This document shows positions 53,319 through 63,940 of a DNA stretch of 64,000 nt, piece after piece. The notes beneath the pieces are model-generated. The model did not search any database, was not told where the DNA came from, and worked only from the letters and a program-made list of their open reading frames with translations. The stretch lies in assembly GCA_022495995.1 (NCBI GenBank), contig JAFEMH010001239.1, forward strand, positions 310,001 to 374,000, read 5' to 3'. Made by a program: the position numbers and the translations under genes. The stretch comes from Adenophora triphylla var. japonica. Its lineage: Eukaryota; Streptophyta; Magnoliopsida; Asterales; Campanulaceae. Position 1 is the stretch's first letter. Each line of letters starts with the position of its first letter.

Positions 53319-53595
53319 TACTCCCTCCGTCCCATCTTTTTATAGACTTTTGAGTTTTGCACGGAAATTGAGAAGGAAATATTATATTGAAAGTGTTGTG
53401 AGTGTGAAAATAAAATAGGAGAGAGAATGAGTGGAGAGAATAGTAAATTATAATGGTGATGTGAGTATTAAAATAATGTAGGAGAGAGAATGAGTGGAGA
53501 GAATAGTAAGATTCCTTTCCATTTTAGGAAAGTATATATTATTGTGGGACGCCCAAAAAGAAAAATTTATATATTATCATAGAACGGAGGGAGTA
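53319..53595. mobile_element. Stowaway-like MITE 4, abutting MITE 3
   Basis: TACTCCCTCCGTCCC at the left, AGAACGGAGGGAGTA at the right. It follows MITE 3 directly in a TATA, as if one used the other's TA target. Confidence 0.85.
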
Positions 53596-53899
53596 TTTTT
53601 TTCTGAAATTTGTAAAATATAATGATCGTTAGAACATGAAACTAAGAGAGTAAATCAAGTAACATACCAAAAAGTGAATTGGATACCTCAAATCAATCAA
53701 ATAGCAAACAGCCTATTAAGAAAAGTCCTCATAGAGAGAGAGAAGGCTATAAAGAGGCTAAGAGAAGAGCTACTATTAGGAAAGCGAGGAAAGCTAGCAG
53801 CTATCATAGAGGAGAGCTATTATCCCTACTTCAATCAATAATTAAAGTCAAATTACATCCTATGGTAGATTAAGAATTTCATACTCAATGAGGGGTACT
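53596..53899. other. Spacer with an unassigned small frame
   Basis: A 64-residue plus frame (53679-53873) is very basic and matches nothing I recognise. No support for a gene beyond openness. Confidence 0.3.
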
Positions 53900-54442
53900 T
53901 AGGGATGGCCAAATCAAATCGAAACCGGATTGGAACCGAATCGGAAAAATTCGAAATCGCCATGAACCGTCACGGAAATCGGAATCGGAGTAATCGGAAC
54001 CGTTTTGGATAAGGGCCGATTAAGGTTCACATAAATGGTGAACCGGACCGGAACCGGAACCGAATTGGAAATTCCTTGTTTTTCAATAATTTTTAGCTTC
54101 TTTATTCATTACAGAAAATTTTGGGGGAAACTAGTTTCTCCAAATATTATAAAAAGTCTTATTTTTTATTTTTTTTAAAAAAATTGTACGTGCCTTTATT
54201 TCTGTTTTTAAAACAAGACTTTTTATAATGTTAGGGAGAAACTAGTTTCCCCCAAAACCTACTCATTCATTATTGATCGGAACCGCACCGAAACCGAAAC
54301 CGTACCGGAACCGGATTGTGGTAACCGAAACCGGATCCGGGGTAAGCAAGGGCCGGTTAAGGTTCACACCTTTTGCCAAACTGGAACCGGCGGTTCCGAA
54401 CCGGAATGGATCCGGGCCCGAAACCGGTTTTGGCCATCCCTT
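53900..54442. mobile_element. hAT-like MITE rich in AACCGG repeats
   Basis: Ends are TAGGGATGGCCAAA and TTTGGCCATCCCT, inverted. Arms are full of AACCGGAACCG-type motifs, typical of non-autonomous hAT elements. A smaller MITE sits inside at 54119. The target duplication is not clear; TACT occurs on both sides. Confidence 0.75.
54119..54257. mobile_element. Small palindromic MITE, copy 1
   Basis: 139 bp with about 40-bp inverted arms. TTTTGGGGGAAACTAGTTTC starts it and the inverse ends it. Each arm contains a self-palindrome around AAACTAGTTT. It is nested in the hAT-like MITE. Confidence 0.75.
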
Positions 54443-54780
54443 ACTCTATTAGCTTTCGTTTTGGGAATTCTTATACGCGTTCCGTGATTCAACTCGGGTC
54501 GTAGGGATTGCACCCCGCCTTTCTTCTAGTTGTCCCCGGTCTGGTATGAGATTTCTTCTATTGTAAAGATCCGATACCATAGCATTTAGGTCCATGATCA
54601 CGAAATCGTCCTGAAATTAGATTTTCGCTGCTATATGGATCCGGATTCAATCCAGTCAAGAGTTTGCCCTTTGAGCAAAGACATCTATGAACGAAGATGA
54701 AATTTTTGTCACAGTTGGGGATTCTTGGCTTAGTTTTGCCTTGATGATTGCCCGCCTAACATGAATAGTATATACGAGCT
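54443..54780. other. Unassigned sequence right of the hAT-like MITE
   Basis: No domain recognised; base composition is less A/T-rich than around it, so exon or old transposon debris is possible. Confidence 0.3.
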
Positions 54781-54850
54781 TCAAGTGGCATCCTCCCAAT
54801 CAAGCTTCTTTGAAGCTCAACACGGACGGTTCCGCTATAGGTCATTTTTT
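54781..54850 (+). pseudogene. LINE RNase H fragment
   Basis: FKWHPPNQASLKLNTDGSAI is the start of the RNase H-like domain at the end of plant LINE ORF2 (catalytic Asp in NTDGSA). Only about 25 residues remain. Confidence 0.6.
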
Positions 54851-55132
54851 GACTTGTAGTGGCATCGCTTCTCTCCCTTCTAATCCCATTTGGGGTGATG
54901 CCTCACATCAACCGTACCATCAACTTCAAAATCAACAATTACATAAAAGATCACAGAAATTTGAGTGTGTTTAAGAAAGTACTGATTGACCCTCAAAGGA
55001 AGACGGCTGTGGTTGCCTCGATGAAGCTGAGACGTCCTTAGAGTCGTACTGCCTAACGCCTAAGGAGTAGGTGGAGGTCAGCCTTCGTGCCCCACCCAAA
55101 GCTATACCTATACTGTGACTCCATACGGTGAA
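54851..55132 (+). other. Unassigned segment with a small frame
   Basis: A 60-residue frame (54859-55041) with INFKINNYIKDHRNLSVFKK resembles real protein in composition, but I do not recognise it. It could be debris of the LINE insertion or an exon fragment. Confidence 0.3.
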
Positions 55133-55250
55133 TATACTTGTATTGAACTAAAACTGCGGGATTGTAATTCTGTTAAGTTTGAGCTCAATACAAGTATACC
55201 GAAGCCTTAGTCCCAAAATTATTTGGGGTCGACATAACATGAATCGTCAT
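55133..55250. repeat. LINE/SINE-like 3' tail with inverted repeat
   Basis: A 14-bp perfect inverted repeat (TATACTTGTATTGA at 55133, TCAATACAAGTATA at 55185) is followed by TTAGTCCCAAAATTATTTGG and GGTCGACATAACATGAATCG. The latter resembles the widespread plant retroposon tail AGTTGGGGTCGGCTACATGAAT. Confidence 0.45.
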
Positions 55251-55329
55251 AATTTGTCAATCAAATATGCTAACATAATAGATAAATAATGCTATTTAGA
55301 GATATTGCTAGAACAACATGTTTTTACCT

Positions 55330-55560
55330 GTGATCCTTCTTACTCTTTTTTGTTTTGTTTTTTTAATAACCCAGGATTCCAGCTTCGCCGAACAGCCTCC
55401 CGACCACCACCACCGGCCTCAAGATCGGGCACAGTGATCCTTCTTACTCTTGTTTTGACTTCTCCTCGTTGCTTCTTCATCAGGTCAAATCCATGCAAGT
55501 ATTCAAGGCTTTCCACAAAAACATCTGCACGAAAGTTCCGAACAGGCCATTTCTGACAGT
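55330..55560 (-). pseudogene. Fragment of a second F-box gene, split by a retroposed insert
   Basis: 55434-55560 matches the 3' coding part of the F-box gene (56698-56830), for example CGTTGCTTCTTCATCA, GTCAAATCC and GAAAGTTC blocks in the same order. An insert of about 86 bp (55348-55433) with a T-rich left end is flanked by an 18-bp direct repeat, GTGATCCTTCTTACTCTT (55330 and 55434). The fragment keeps a GT splice-donor candidate at the same relative place as the intact gene. Confidence 0.65.
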
Positions 55561-56616
55561 TTTCATGTCATACCAAATTGGCGCCTCATTATCGTAAAGT
55601 CAGTCCCGTAACATGAAAGCTCAAACCATATGGTTGAGATTAAGTTGGGAAATGAGTGTAGAACAGCGTACCAAACACAGAGGTGAAATTTTAGGCTGCA
55701 TCGCCTCAAAAACAAGCGGAAAGAACACCTCAAGCACAATATATTCCCACACCCTTGAGTAACCCAAAAAGTACTCGTGAAAAGGGAAAAACCATTTGAT
55801 TTTCTCAGCATTACAAAAGCTTCAACAGAGACGTATCATTTGACTATGGACAACGACAGTATACAACATCAAAAGATGTTAAAATACGGGTACGTAGTAT
55901 TGTACCATTACAAAAGTTCCGGAGGAGCAATATCAGTTTCGATATACAAGAGTTAACATGTTATCATTCAACAACAAAACATGACCAAAAATGGATGTGC
56001 CTTCAAAACAGAAGCTTTCTTCTGATCTTCTACGTAAACTGTTCAGAATACTCAAATTCCCACATCTTTCCCTGCCAAATATCCAAACTAAGTCGGGATC
56101 AATCTGGGCAACATCAACATAGAAGTTATAGAAAGTAATTTCCTTACATGTTCAAGTATCTTTAAATGCATTATATTAAGTAATCACTCCAACCCTGTTT
56201 TATCCATACGTAGAATATGTCTAAATGTGGATAAAAATATTGTTACACGCAATAGAATCTAACAATGTCGAAATCAGAGGATAATGTTTGGTTATACCTA
56301 CTTATTAGCCTTCCATAGACCTAGAGCTTGAGCTTGAATCCCGTCGACAGAAAACCATTGCTAAGATAGACCAATGCATGAATACGACCAGGTCAGTTAA
56401 GTACGATAGATACAAAGTAACAAAATGTAAGGTTCTGCCAATATTCACCAGTAAATATGGGAAATGAAATGCATGTCTATAGAAAACGACAATTTAGTCA
56501 ACATACTCGGAAGCAATAAGTACATAAATGCTAAAATGGACGACTTCCATAACTAAAGTAACATTAGAATACGAAGCTTAGAGAATATATAAGATAACTA
56601 AGTCGAGAATTCATAT
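55561..56616. other. Region downstream of the F-box gene
   Basis: No coding homology. It may hold 3' UTR or 3' introns of the F-box gene on the minus strand. No MITE ends seen. Confidence 0.4.
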
Positions 56617-57831
56617 TTAGTTAACTCGATTAGATATGCTACCGACAGATAAATAAATGGTATACAGAGAATATCGATAGATCACGACAAAAGTATTGTA
56701 CCTCTTCTTGCTATCCTTCTTTCCCGTCACTTTGACTTGCCCACGTTGCTTCTTCATCACGTCAAATCCACGTACTCGAACAAGGCTCTCCACGAGCAAT
56801 TCTGCATGAAAGTTCTGAGGCAAGTTCTGTACAACAACATCCCTAATGGATTTTCTCTTCAAGTCATACCAGATAAGCTTCCTGTTTTCATAATTCAACA
56901 AAACCTCACCCCTATCATCCGAGTAAACTAGAGGCACAATGCAAAAATAAGGATTTACTGTCGGAGGAGCAATTGAAAACAACTTAGCCCACGACTCTTT
57001 AACTCCGTAATCCTTCATAATCCACACATCAGTACGATGATGAACGTACCCACCAATCAAGCACAAGCAACCATCGAAAACCACAACATGCATACTACCA
57101 AACTTCTTATCAAAGCACTCAGGCAATGGAACCGAGTAACAATCCTCACGGGAAAGATCAAACCCGACGATCAATACCCGATCCTCTAACACATTTGTAT
57201 GCAAAGCACCCCGAATATTAGCTCCCCAAAATGGGCGAAAATCAGGTAAACGGTAAGGGAAATATCGAACCCTTCCCCAAGAGTTCGATTTCGAGCTGTA
57301 AACCCTAATCCTAGAACCGAGTGACTCACCCTCCTCATCACTGAATTCAACAATTTTAATAACTTTATAGTCATCATTAGTCAAATCATACCCTAACCCA
57401 TAATTTTCCTTCTCATTATAAAAACCATTATCAGAATCAGACAGCTCAACAGGGAAATCAACAGAGCAATCAGGTAAAATTACAAACTCTCTTATCGATG
57501 GATTAAGCAAGCAAATGTCGTCATCTCTCTTTAACAAAAGTAACCCATTGCAAGAACTCAATAACCAAGTAAAGCAAGGTTTCTCGAAAGGCATGTGAAG
57601 CAATTTCAACACATATCCTTCAACATCAAAATCATTCATCAAACTGAGGGTACCCATACCTCCAAAAACCAGCCTCTGTCTGCTGAGTGAGTGGGTGAGG
57701 TGAGTTTTGATGAAATCATGGCCGTCAATAAGAGCACACCACCGCTTTGAAACGGACCGCATACGGAGTATTGAGTCCACCGGCAGCCGGGTGAGCAGCT
57801 CGGTGATCACTTCCACCGGAAGCTCCGGCAT
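56617..57831 (-). CDS. F-box protein with F-box-associated (FBA) domain
   Basis: The 404-residue minus-strand frame starts MPELPVEVITELLTRLPVDS. The F-box covers residues 1-45 (ILRMRSVSKRWCALI), the part that binds SKP1 in SCF ubiquitin ligases. The rest matches the FBA type: SSCNGLLLLKRDDDICLLNP, YGLGYDLTNDDYKVIKIV, RIRVYSSKSNSWGRVRYFPY, GALHTNV and VVFDGCLCLIGGYVHHRTDV. These domains choose the substrate; the target here is unknown. The body is intact and F-box plus FBA length is normal. The last 28 residues (after KKDSKKR) look non-native. AGAG|GTACAA at 56702/56701 is a good splice donor, so the true 3' end may be spliced to a downstream exon. This is the only intact host gene in the window. 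Confidence 0.88.
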   Translation of the reverse strand: MPELPVEVITELLTRLPVDSILRMRSVSKRWCALIDGHDFIKTHLTHSLSRQRLVFGGMGTLSLMNDFDVEGYVLKLLHMPFEKPCFTWLLSSCNGLLLLKRDDDICLLNPSIREFVILPDCSVDFPVELSDSDNGFYNEKENYGLGYDLTNDDYKVIKIVEFSDEEGESLGSRIRVYSSKSNSWGRVRYFPYRLPDFRPFWGANIRGALHTNVLEDRVLIVGFDLSREDCYSVPLPECFDKKFGSMHVVVFDGCLCLIGGYVHHRTDVWIMKDYGVKESWAKLFSIAPPTVNPYFCIVPLVYSDDRGEVLLNYENRKLIWYDLKRKSIRDVVVQNLPQNFHAELLVESLVRVRGFDVMKKQRGQVKVTGKKDSKKRYNTFVVIYRYSLYTIYLSVGSISNRVN

Positions 57832-58250
57832 GGTTTGGATTTGTCAGTGAGGTGTCAGAAGAAAATGGGAAACGACAAACAAATGGCGGAGAGGATTTCT
57901 TTTGGTGGGAAAAGAAATGAAACTCCGGCTGTGATAGAACTTGGGGTCGGTTCAACATCAATTAATCCACACCATTGAATTTGGGTCGGTGCGTATCAAT
58001 GGTCTGGATTATATCTTTTTTTCGTTGAATTTGAGTTCGATTGAATGGCCCAGATTATATCTATTTTACGACGGATGATGATTGATAATCCAATTTAGTT
58101 ATTAATTTAAAACATTTTTTTTGAACAATTGATTTGAAACATTTTAAGAGTTTAAAAGGTTAAGTTTGTTTGAAAAGAAAGAATTGAATCACTCAAATAA
58201 TTAAAATTATTTCTTTAATAAAATGCTAGTAGTAATGAACAATTTTTTAA
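57832..58250 (-). promoter_or_regulatory. Upstream region of the F-box gene, duplicated at 61889-62308
   Basis: This is the 5' flank and start codon region of the F-box gene. Nearly the whole stretch recurs in the same order about 4 kb away. Confidence 0.7.
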
Positions 58251-58282
58251 AAAAATGTTTTAATTTATTAATTATATATAAA

Positions 58283-58312
58283 CTAGTATTATCCATTCGT
58301 GCGAATCGCACG
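58283..58312 (-). mobile_element. Helitron-like 3' terminus
   Basis: On the minus strand, the hairpin CGTGCGATTCGCACG is followed 11 bases later by CTAG and then T. A short GC hairpin just before CTRR with a T flank is the Helitron 3' end pattern. The 5' end was not found. Confidence 0.4.
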
Positions 58313-58807
58313 GTGACAGTACAAAAATGATTGTATAAAAATTAAAGAAAGGATGAATTGTCCCCCCAACCCCACACCACCCCCTAAAAGAACACATTCT
58401 ACTCACTACCATCTTTCTACCTAGCTTAAGACTTTCATCTTAGCCTCTTAGTACAATAGTTGTATCGCCCGATCCAAATATAGTCAAATAAATACTGAGG
58501 TAATGAGGCATTTTCACAAACAGATTGTGAGTGAAAACGGAGAAAATAAGAACAACAAAACAAGCAACCACATACCATCATAATTGTACAAATGCCATAT
58601 TCACATAAACATTTAACAATAGTTATTTGACAGCAAAAAGATATTATATTGAATACCAAGCCTGCTATTCCTCTCAAAGACTCCGTGAGTAGCAAAAGTT
58701 CTACAAAAATATAAACCAAGCAAAATAGACATTATCAAGCAAGCAATAGCACAGTACAAAAAATATTTGTTAGTAAATTCACCATTTAGCTTAATACTTA
58801 AAATTAA
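58313..58807. other. Spacer, no gene seen
   Basis: A/T-rich; a 94-residue minus frame (58435-58719) shows no known motif. Confidence 0.4.
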
Positions 58808-59171
58808 TACTCCCTCAGTTCCACTTCAATTGAGCCATGACATCTTTGCATGCTTTTTAAGAATTTCTTTTAAAAATGAGTAAAGAATTGAAAGTGGGTA
58901 GATGATTAGAGGAGAGAGAATATAAAAATTAAAAATATATATTAGGAGAGAGAATGAGTGGGAGAAATAGTAAGTTAATGATTGTTTTTTTTTAAAATAT
59001 GTTAAAATTATAAGGGTATAATGAATGATTTTTTTGTAAATAGTATATAAACAATATGAGGGTATAAATGTCCGAAACACTGTTCACTTCTTTCCATTTA
59101 TGAAATGGCTCATTTGAAGTGATACGTCCCAAAAAGAAAAGTGGCTCAATTGAAGTGGGATGGAGGGAGTA
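58808..59171. mobile_element. Stowaway-like MITE 5
   Basis: TACTCCCTCAGTTCCACTTC at the left, AGTGGGATGGAGGGAGTA at the right. Confidence 0.85.
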
Positions 59172-60115
59172 ATTATTTTTTAACTGTCAACATAGTAAAA
59201 TTCAATTTTGTTAATAAAAATTAATAATTATTTATATTAGTTAGTAACCTGTGTAGGGGAGTTTTTTTTTTTTTCCAACTTAAATCTAGGTCGCTCTTTG
59301 TCTTTTGAGAGATTAAATTTGAGCCACTCTTTGTGTGGTGGTTAGAGAGGTAGTAACCGTTGTAGCAGAGTGGGAAGTTAAAAACAAATTTATTTTTCAT
59401 ATTCAATCCTAGCCACCAGTTATGTTTTCTCAAACTCAATCTTGGCCATCGATTGTGTGGCGGTTAGATGTGAGCTCTATTGTATTATAGATGTGAAATT
59501 GTTATTATTATTATTAACAAAGTCAATATATTTAATATTCCCTTGAAGTCCTTAAACTTTGAATTTGTTATTGCTCTTATTTTAAGTTTGCTAATAAGAT
59601 TATAAATAATTCAAAAAATAGCATATTTTGATAAATATTATTTTATTATTTTAGGGAAATACATGTGACTCATGAGAACACAAAAAAAAAGGGTTAAAAC
59701 TCGCAGATTGCATATTCATGCAATCTATGTATTTATATTATAAAAAGAGTAATATAAAAAGAGTTTAAAAGCAAGCAAAAGAAAGATATAACAAGGATTT
59801 GTGTTTGTGTTTGTGTTTGTGAATGTGGAGTGCTTTGTTGTTCATAATTATTAGTAGTATTAATTATTTTACTTTCAAATATTTAACTTGTTTTAAGCAA
59901 AATAATAACACTTAAAGACTAAGAGCATTCTTAATAGGTTGTACAAAAAATTCGTAGAATCGAATCAGCAGAATTGGATCAGACCAATTAAAATCAAATC
60001 GAAAAAATAGTATTGATCTGGTTCTGATTCCAAATTTTTATGAAACCGATTATTTGATTTGATTCTGATTTTGAAAAAAATATATGCGGTCATAGACCAA
60101 AATCAGACCGGACCG
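59172..60115. other. A/T-rich spacer
   Basis: No gene seen. Contains a perfect 9-bp-stem hairpin AGATTGCAT-ATTC-ATGCAATCT (59705-59726) and a GTGTTT microrepeat near 59801. Confidence 0.45.
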
Positions 60116-60137
60116 AATATATATATATATATATATA

Positions 60138-60139
<2 letters not shown>
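60116..60139. repeat. (TA)n microsatellite, left part
   Basis: TA run interrupted by MITE 6; the longer part continues at 60401. Confidence 0.9.
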
Positions 60140-60501
<362 letters not shown>

Positions 60502-60599
60502 TTTCTTATCAAGTGATTGAGCATGAAACTCTTCTTTTCTAACTGTTGATCTTGTTATTGTAATTTGTTTCTTAAATATGATTGTTTGTAGACAGCCAT

Positions 60600-60645
60600 A
60601 TACTCCCTCCGTCTCGAAATATTGTTCAGCAATTTGATTCTTAAA
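60600..60645. mobile_element. Stowaway left-end fragment
   Basis: TACTCCCTCCGTCTCGAA with no matching right end before MITE 7 starts. Confidence 0.6.
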
Positions 60646-60937
60646 TACTCCCTCCGTTCCGGCCCAAAAGGCAAAGTTTGTGCCTCGCATGCAAATTAAG
60701 AAAAGTGATGTAGGAAAGAGAAAAAGTGTAAATGTTGTGAGTATGAAAAATTAAATAGGAGAGAGAATGAGTGGGAGGAATAGTTAGGAGAGAGAATGTT
60801 GTGGGTGTAAAAGTAAAGTAGGAGAGAGAATGAGTGGATGGAATAGTAATAAAAATTTTCCTTTTTGGGAGAGTGTCATTTTAAATGGGACACCCGAAAA
60901 GGAAATTTGTGGCTTTTCGGCCGGGACGGAGGGAGTA
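60646..60937. mobile_element. Stowaway-like MITE 7
   Basis: TACTCCCTCCGTTCCGGCCC at the left, GGCCGGGACGGAGGGAGTA at the right; long inverted arms. Confidence 0.88.
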
Positions 60938-61357
60938 TGCTTGCTTGTAGATTTTGTTATTGTAAAAAATTATATTATATTGTAATTTGTAAAACCGGTG
61001 GAATCGAATCGGACCATTAGAACTGGATCGATAGGATCGGTCCTATAATGTAATGATGTAGTCCTAAATTTTTACAAAATCAAAATATTTGATCCGATCC
61101 TAATGTTGTAAAATTTTAACAAAAATCAAATCAATTCGAACCTTGAACACCCTAATTCTTAATAGTAATAACTTTTTAAATGACCTTTTTTTTTTTGTTT
61201 TATATGTCACATCACTACTGACAGATAACAAATAAAAATTAAACAATACTCCTTCCGTCGCACTTGAAAAAGCACTTGAAAAGACATCAATTTTTATTGT
61301 GGTTGGATTTGTGATTGAGGTGTCAGAAGAAATCCTCTCTCAGAAGAAATTAAACAA
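60938..61357. other. Spacer with a MITE end and a short copy of the F-box upstream region
   Basis: TACTCCTTCCGTCGC near 61247 is a Stowaway end fragment. GGATTTGTGATTGAGGTGTC and AGAAGAAA at 61308-61336 resemble the F-box 5' flank. Confidence 0.5.
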
Positions 61358-61646
61358 TACTCCCTCCGTCCCGTTCGATTTAGGACATTCACCCCCAACA
61401 CAAAAATTAAGGAATACTATTATAATATTAGAAGAGAGAATAAGTTGAGGATGTGTTGTGAGTGTGAAAAATTAAATATGAGAGAGAATGAGTGAGATAA
61501 ATAGTGATGAGATTATTGTTGTGAGTATGACAAATGGGTCTCATTTAATATAAAAGTAATATAAACTTTCCATTTTGGACCGTCCTAAATCGGGTGGGAC
61601 GCCCAAAATGGCAAAACGTCCTATGTCGGACGGGACGGAGGGAGTA
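61358..61646. mobile_element. Stowaway-like MITE 8
   Basis: TACTCCCTCCGTCCCGTTCG at the left, CGGGACGGAGGGAGTA at the right. Confidence 0.88.
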
Positions 61647-61884
61647 CTCCCTTAGTCCCGAGAAAATATGCAATTTTTTTACTTAAACGCGAAAATTAAG
61701 GTAAAAGATGAAAAAAATGATGTATTGTAAGTGTAGATGGTTGGGTAAGAGAGAGAAAGTAGAGTAAGTGAATAATGATTGTGAGTAGAGAGAAATGAGT
61801 TTCATTTCTATTTTGAAAAAATACAAATTATTATAAAACGTTCAAAAAAATTCTTTTACAAATTATCGTGAGACGGAGGGAGTA
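61645..61884. mobile_element. Stowaway-like MITE 9, sharing its TA with MITE 8
   Basis: TACTCCCTTAGTCCCGAG at the left, GAGACGGAGGGAGTA at the right. It cuts the duplicated F-box segment after about four codons. Confidence 0.85.
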
Positions 61885-61888
61885 CTCC

Positions 61889-62308
61889 TTCCGGCATGGT
61901 TTGGATTTGTGAGTGAGATGTCAAAAGAAAATGGGAAACGACAAATGGGGGAGAGGATTTCTTTTGGTGGGAAAAGAAATGAAGCGGAGTGAACATACTA
62001 TATACTCCGGCTGTGATAGAACTTGGGGTCGGTTCAACATCAATTAATCAACACCATTGAATTTGGGTCGGTGTAATATCAATGGTCTGGATTATATCTA
62101 TATTTCGTTGAATTTGGATTCGATTGAATGGTCCAGATTATAGCTATTTCGTTACAACAGATGGTGTTTAATAATCAAATTTAGTTTTTTAATTTAAAAC
62201 ATTTTTTTGAACAATTGATTTGAAACATTTTAAAGTTTAAAAGGTTAAGTTTGTTTGAAAATAGGGAATTGAATCAATCAAATAATTAAGATTATTTAAA
62301 AAAAAAAA
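61889..62308 (-). pseudogene. Duplicated start codon and promoter of the F-box gene
   Basis: About 420 bp matching 57822-58240: a minus-strand ATG at 61897 with MPE, then the upstream flank in the same order, for example GTGATAGAACTTGGGGTCGG. The coding body is missing; MITE 9 stands in its place. MITE 10 ends the other side. Confidence 0.8.
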
Positions 62309-62721
62309 TACTTCCTCCGTTCCAGATCAAGAGTCCTACTTTTTCTTTTGGTTCTTCTCAAACCAAGAGTTTCATTCCATAAATAGAAATATGTGAACAA
62401 TATTTCGGACATTTATACCCTCATAATGTTTATATATTTACAAAAAAATCATTTATTATACCCCTATAATTTTAACATATTTACAAAAAAAATCAATCAT
62501 TAACTTACTATTCCTTTCACTCATTCTCTCTTCTACAAAAAAACAATTCATTAACTTATTATTTCTCCAACTCATTCTCTCTCCTATTAAATATTTTTAA
62601 CTTTTACATTCTCTCTTCTCTAATCTTCTACTCACTTTCAATTTTTTATTCATTTTTTTTAAATTTTCTTAAAAATCGTGAAATACTTCCCTAGGATCTT
62701 TGGTCTGGGACAGAGGGAGTA
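62309..62721. mobile_element. Stowaway-like MITE 10
   Basis: TACTTCCTCCGTTCCAGATC at the left, CTGGGACAGAGGGAGTA at the right. Same subfamily as MITE 3. Confidence 0.85.
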
Positions 62722-63139
62722 TTAATTTTAAGTTAGAAAAATATGTCTTATTAACAAGGTAAAAGCAGGAAGAGAAAGAAAAGGGAATGATTTCAAATTT
62801 ATTCATCAAAATATTTTATTTATTTATAGCTACTTTCTTTTTTCAAAACATTTTATTTTCTTATATAAATTTCAACAGACCAAAGAGTTACTAAAATATA
62901 ATTATTCTCATATTAAAAAGTTTATATTTTTAATAGTGAATCATAATTAAGTTTTCTTCAATTTTTTGTCATAGTTCAATGAAGTTGACCAAAATAATCA
63001 ACAAAATGACTGTTAATTTTTCGAACATAATATTTTTATGAATGATAATTTATTTATTTTGAAGAAATAAGACTATTTATTTGAGAATAAACAATTAGAG
63101 GGAGAAGAAACGTACTAGACTATTTCTTCGCAGAGCAAG
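62722..63139. other. A/T-rich spacer
   Basis: No feature seen. Confidence 0.5.
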
Positions 63140-63276
63140 TTTTGGGAGAAACTAGTTTCTCCATAAATTATAAAAAGTCCACTTTTTTTCTACTTGCAAG
63201 TAGTTAGTGAATATTTAGGAACAGTTTATAAAACAGGACTTTCTATAATTTAATGAGAAACTAGTTTTCCCCAAAA
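63140..63276. mobile_element. Small palindromic MITE, copy 2
   Basis: 137 bp, same family as 54119-54257. Left arm TTTTGGGAGAAACTAGTTTC, right arm its near inverse. Contains the 18-bp perfect palindrome GGAGAAACTAGTTTCTCC. Confidence 0.75.
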
Positions 63277-63880
63277 TCTTGTGTTCTTCGTATCCGTAAA
63301 TTACAACAAATAAACTATTACAAACTCATTTCAAATTGTAAATATCAAATTTGGAATTGACTTCAACTAAATATAAATAAATTATTTTAATTAGTTATTA
63401 TGCTAGGCGGTGAGAAAAATTATAAACATATGATTAAATTGTAATAATGGTGACATAAATGTAAATGGTGACTTTATTTTATCACACAACCATTGAAATT
63501 ATTCAAGTAGTTTATTAAGTGTTAAATTAAAATTTTGATTCAATTTAGATGTGTTTGATTTGTCGTTATCAAACAAACTAAAATCTAAAAATTTAGCAAC
63601 TCAATGGTTTTAGCTTTATATTTTCAGCTTTTTATTTTCAGAGCTTAATTTTTAGTTTTATCAAACATATTCATAATATTTCATTTGTTCCAAATTTAAT
63701 GTCCTTTTTTATTTCAGAAAGAATTACCTTTTCGAAATTTTCCTTCAAAAAACTTTATTCCTAATGATTTTTATTCATTTTTTATTATTCATTGTATTTT
63801 TGCAAATCTAAAAGCGAAAAACTCACAAAAAACGCGTTTTTTATTAAGCTTAACAAAAAACGTGTTTTCCCGTTATAACA
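63277..63880. other. A/T-rich spacer with a 16-bp palindrome
   Basis: No gene. AAAAAACGCGTTTTTT at 63827-63842 is a perfect palindrome; AAAAAACGTGTTTT follows at 63856. Confidence 0.5.
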
Positions 63881-63887
63881 CACATAA

Positions 63888-63940
63888 CACACACGGCTCT
63901 CTCTCTTTCTCTCTCTATCCGGTCTCTCTCTCTCTCTATA
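63888..63940 (+). repeat. (CT)n tract, possible 5' UTR of a gene beyond the right edge
   Basis: Pyrimidine microsatellite typical of plant 5' leaders, followed by GC-richer sequence to the window end. No ATG frame can be assigned. Confidence 0.4.

Noticed and set aside
53679..53873. Small basic protein
   Set aside because: Short, no recognisable homologue, lies between MITEs; kept only as unassigned spacer.
58435..58719. 94-residue minus-strand frame with Leu/Cys-rich segments
   Set aside because: No known motif and A/T-rich spacer context.
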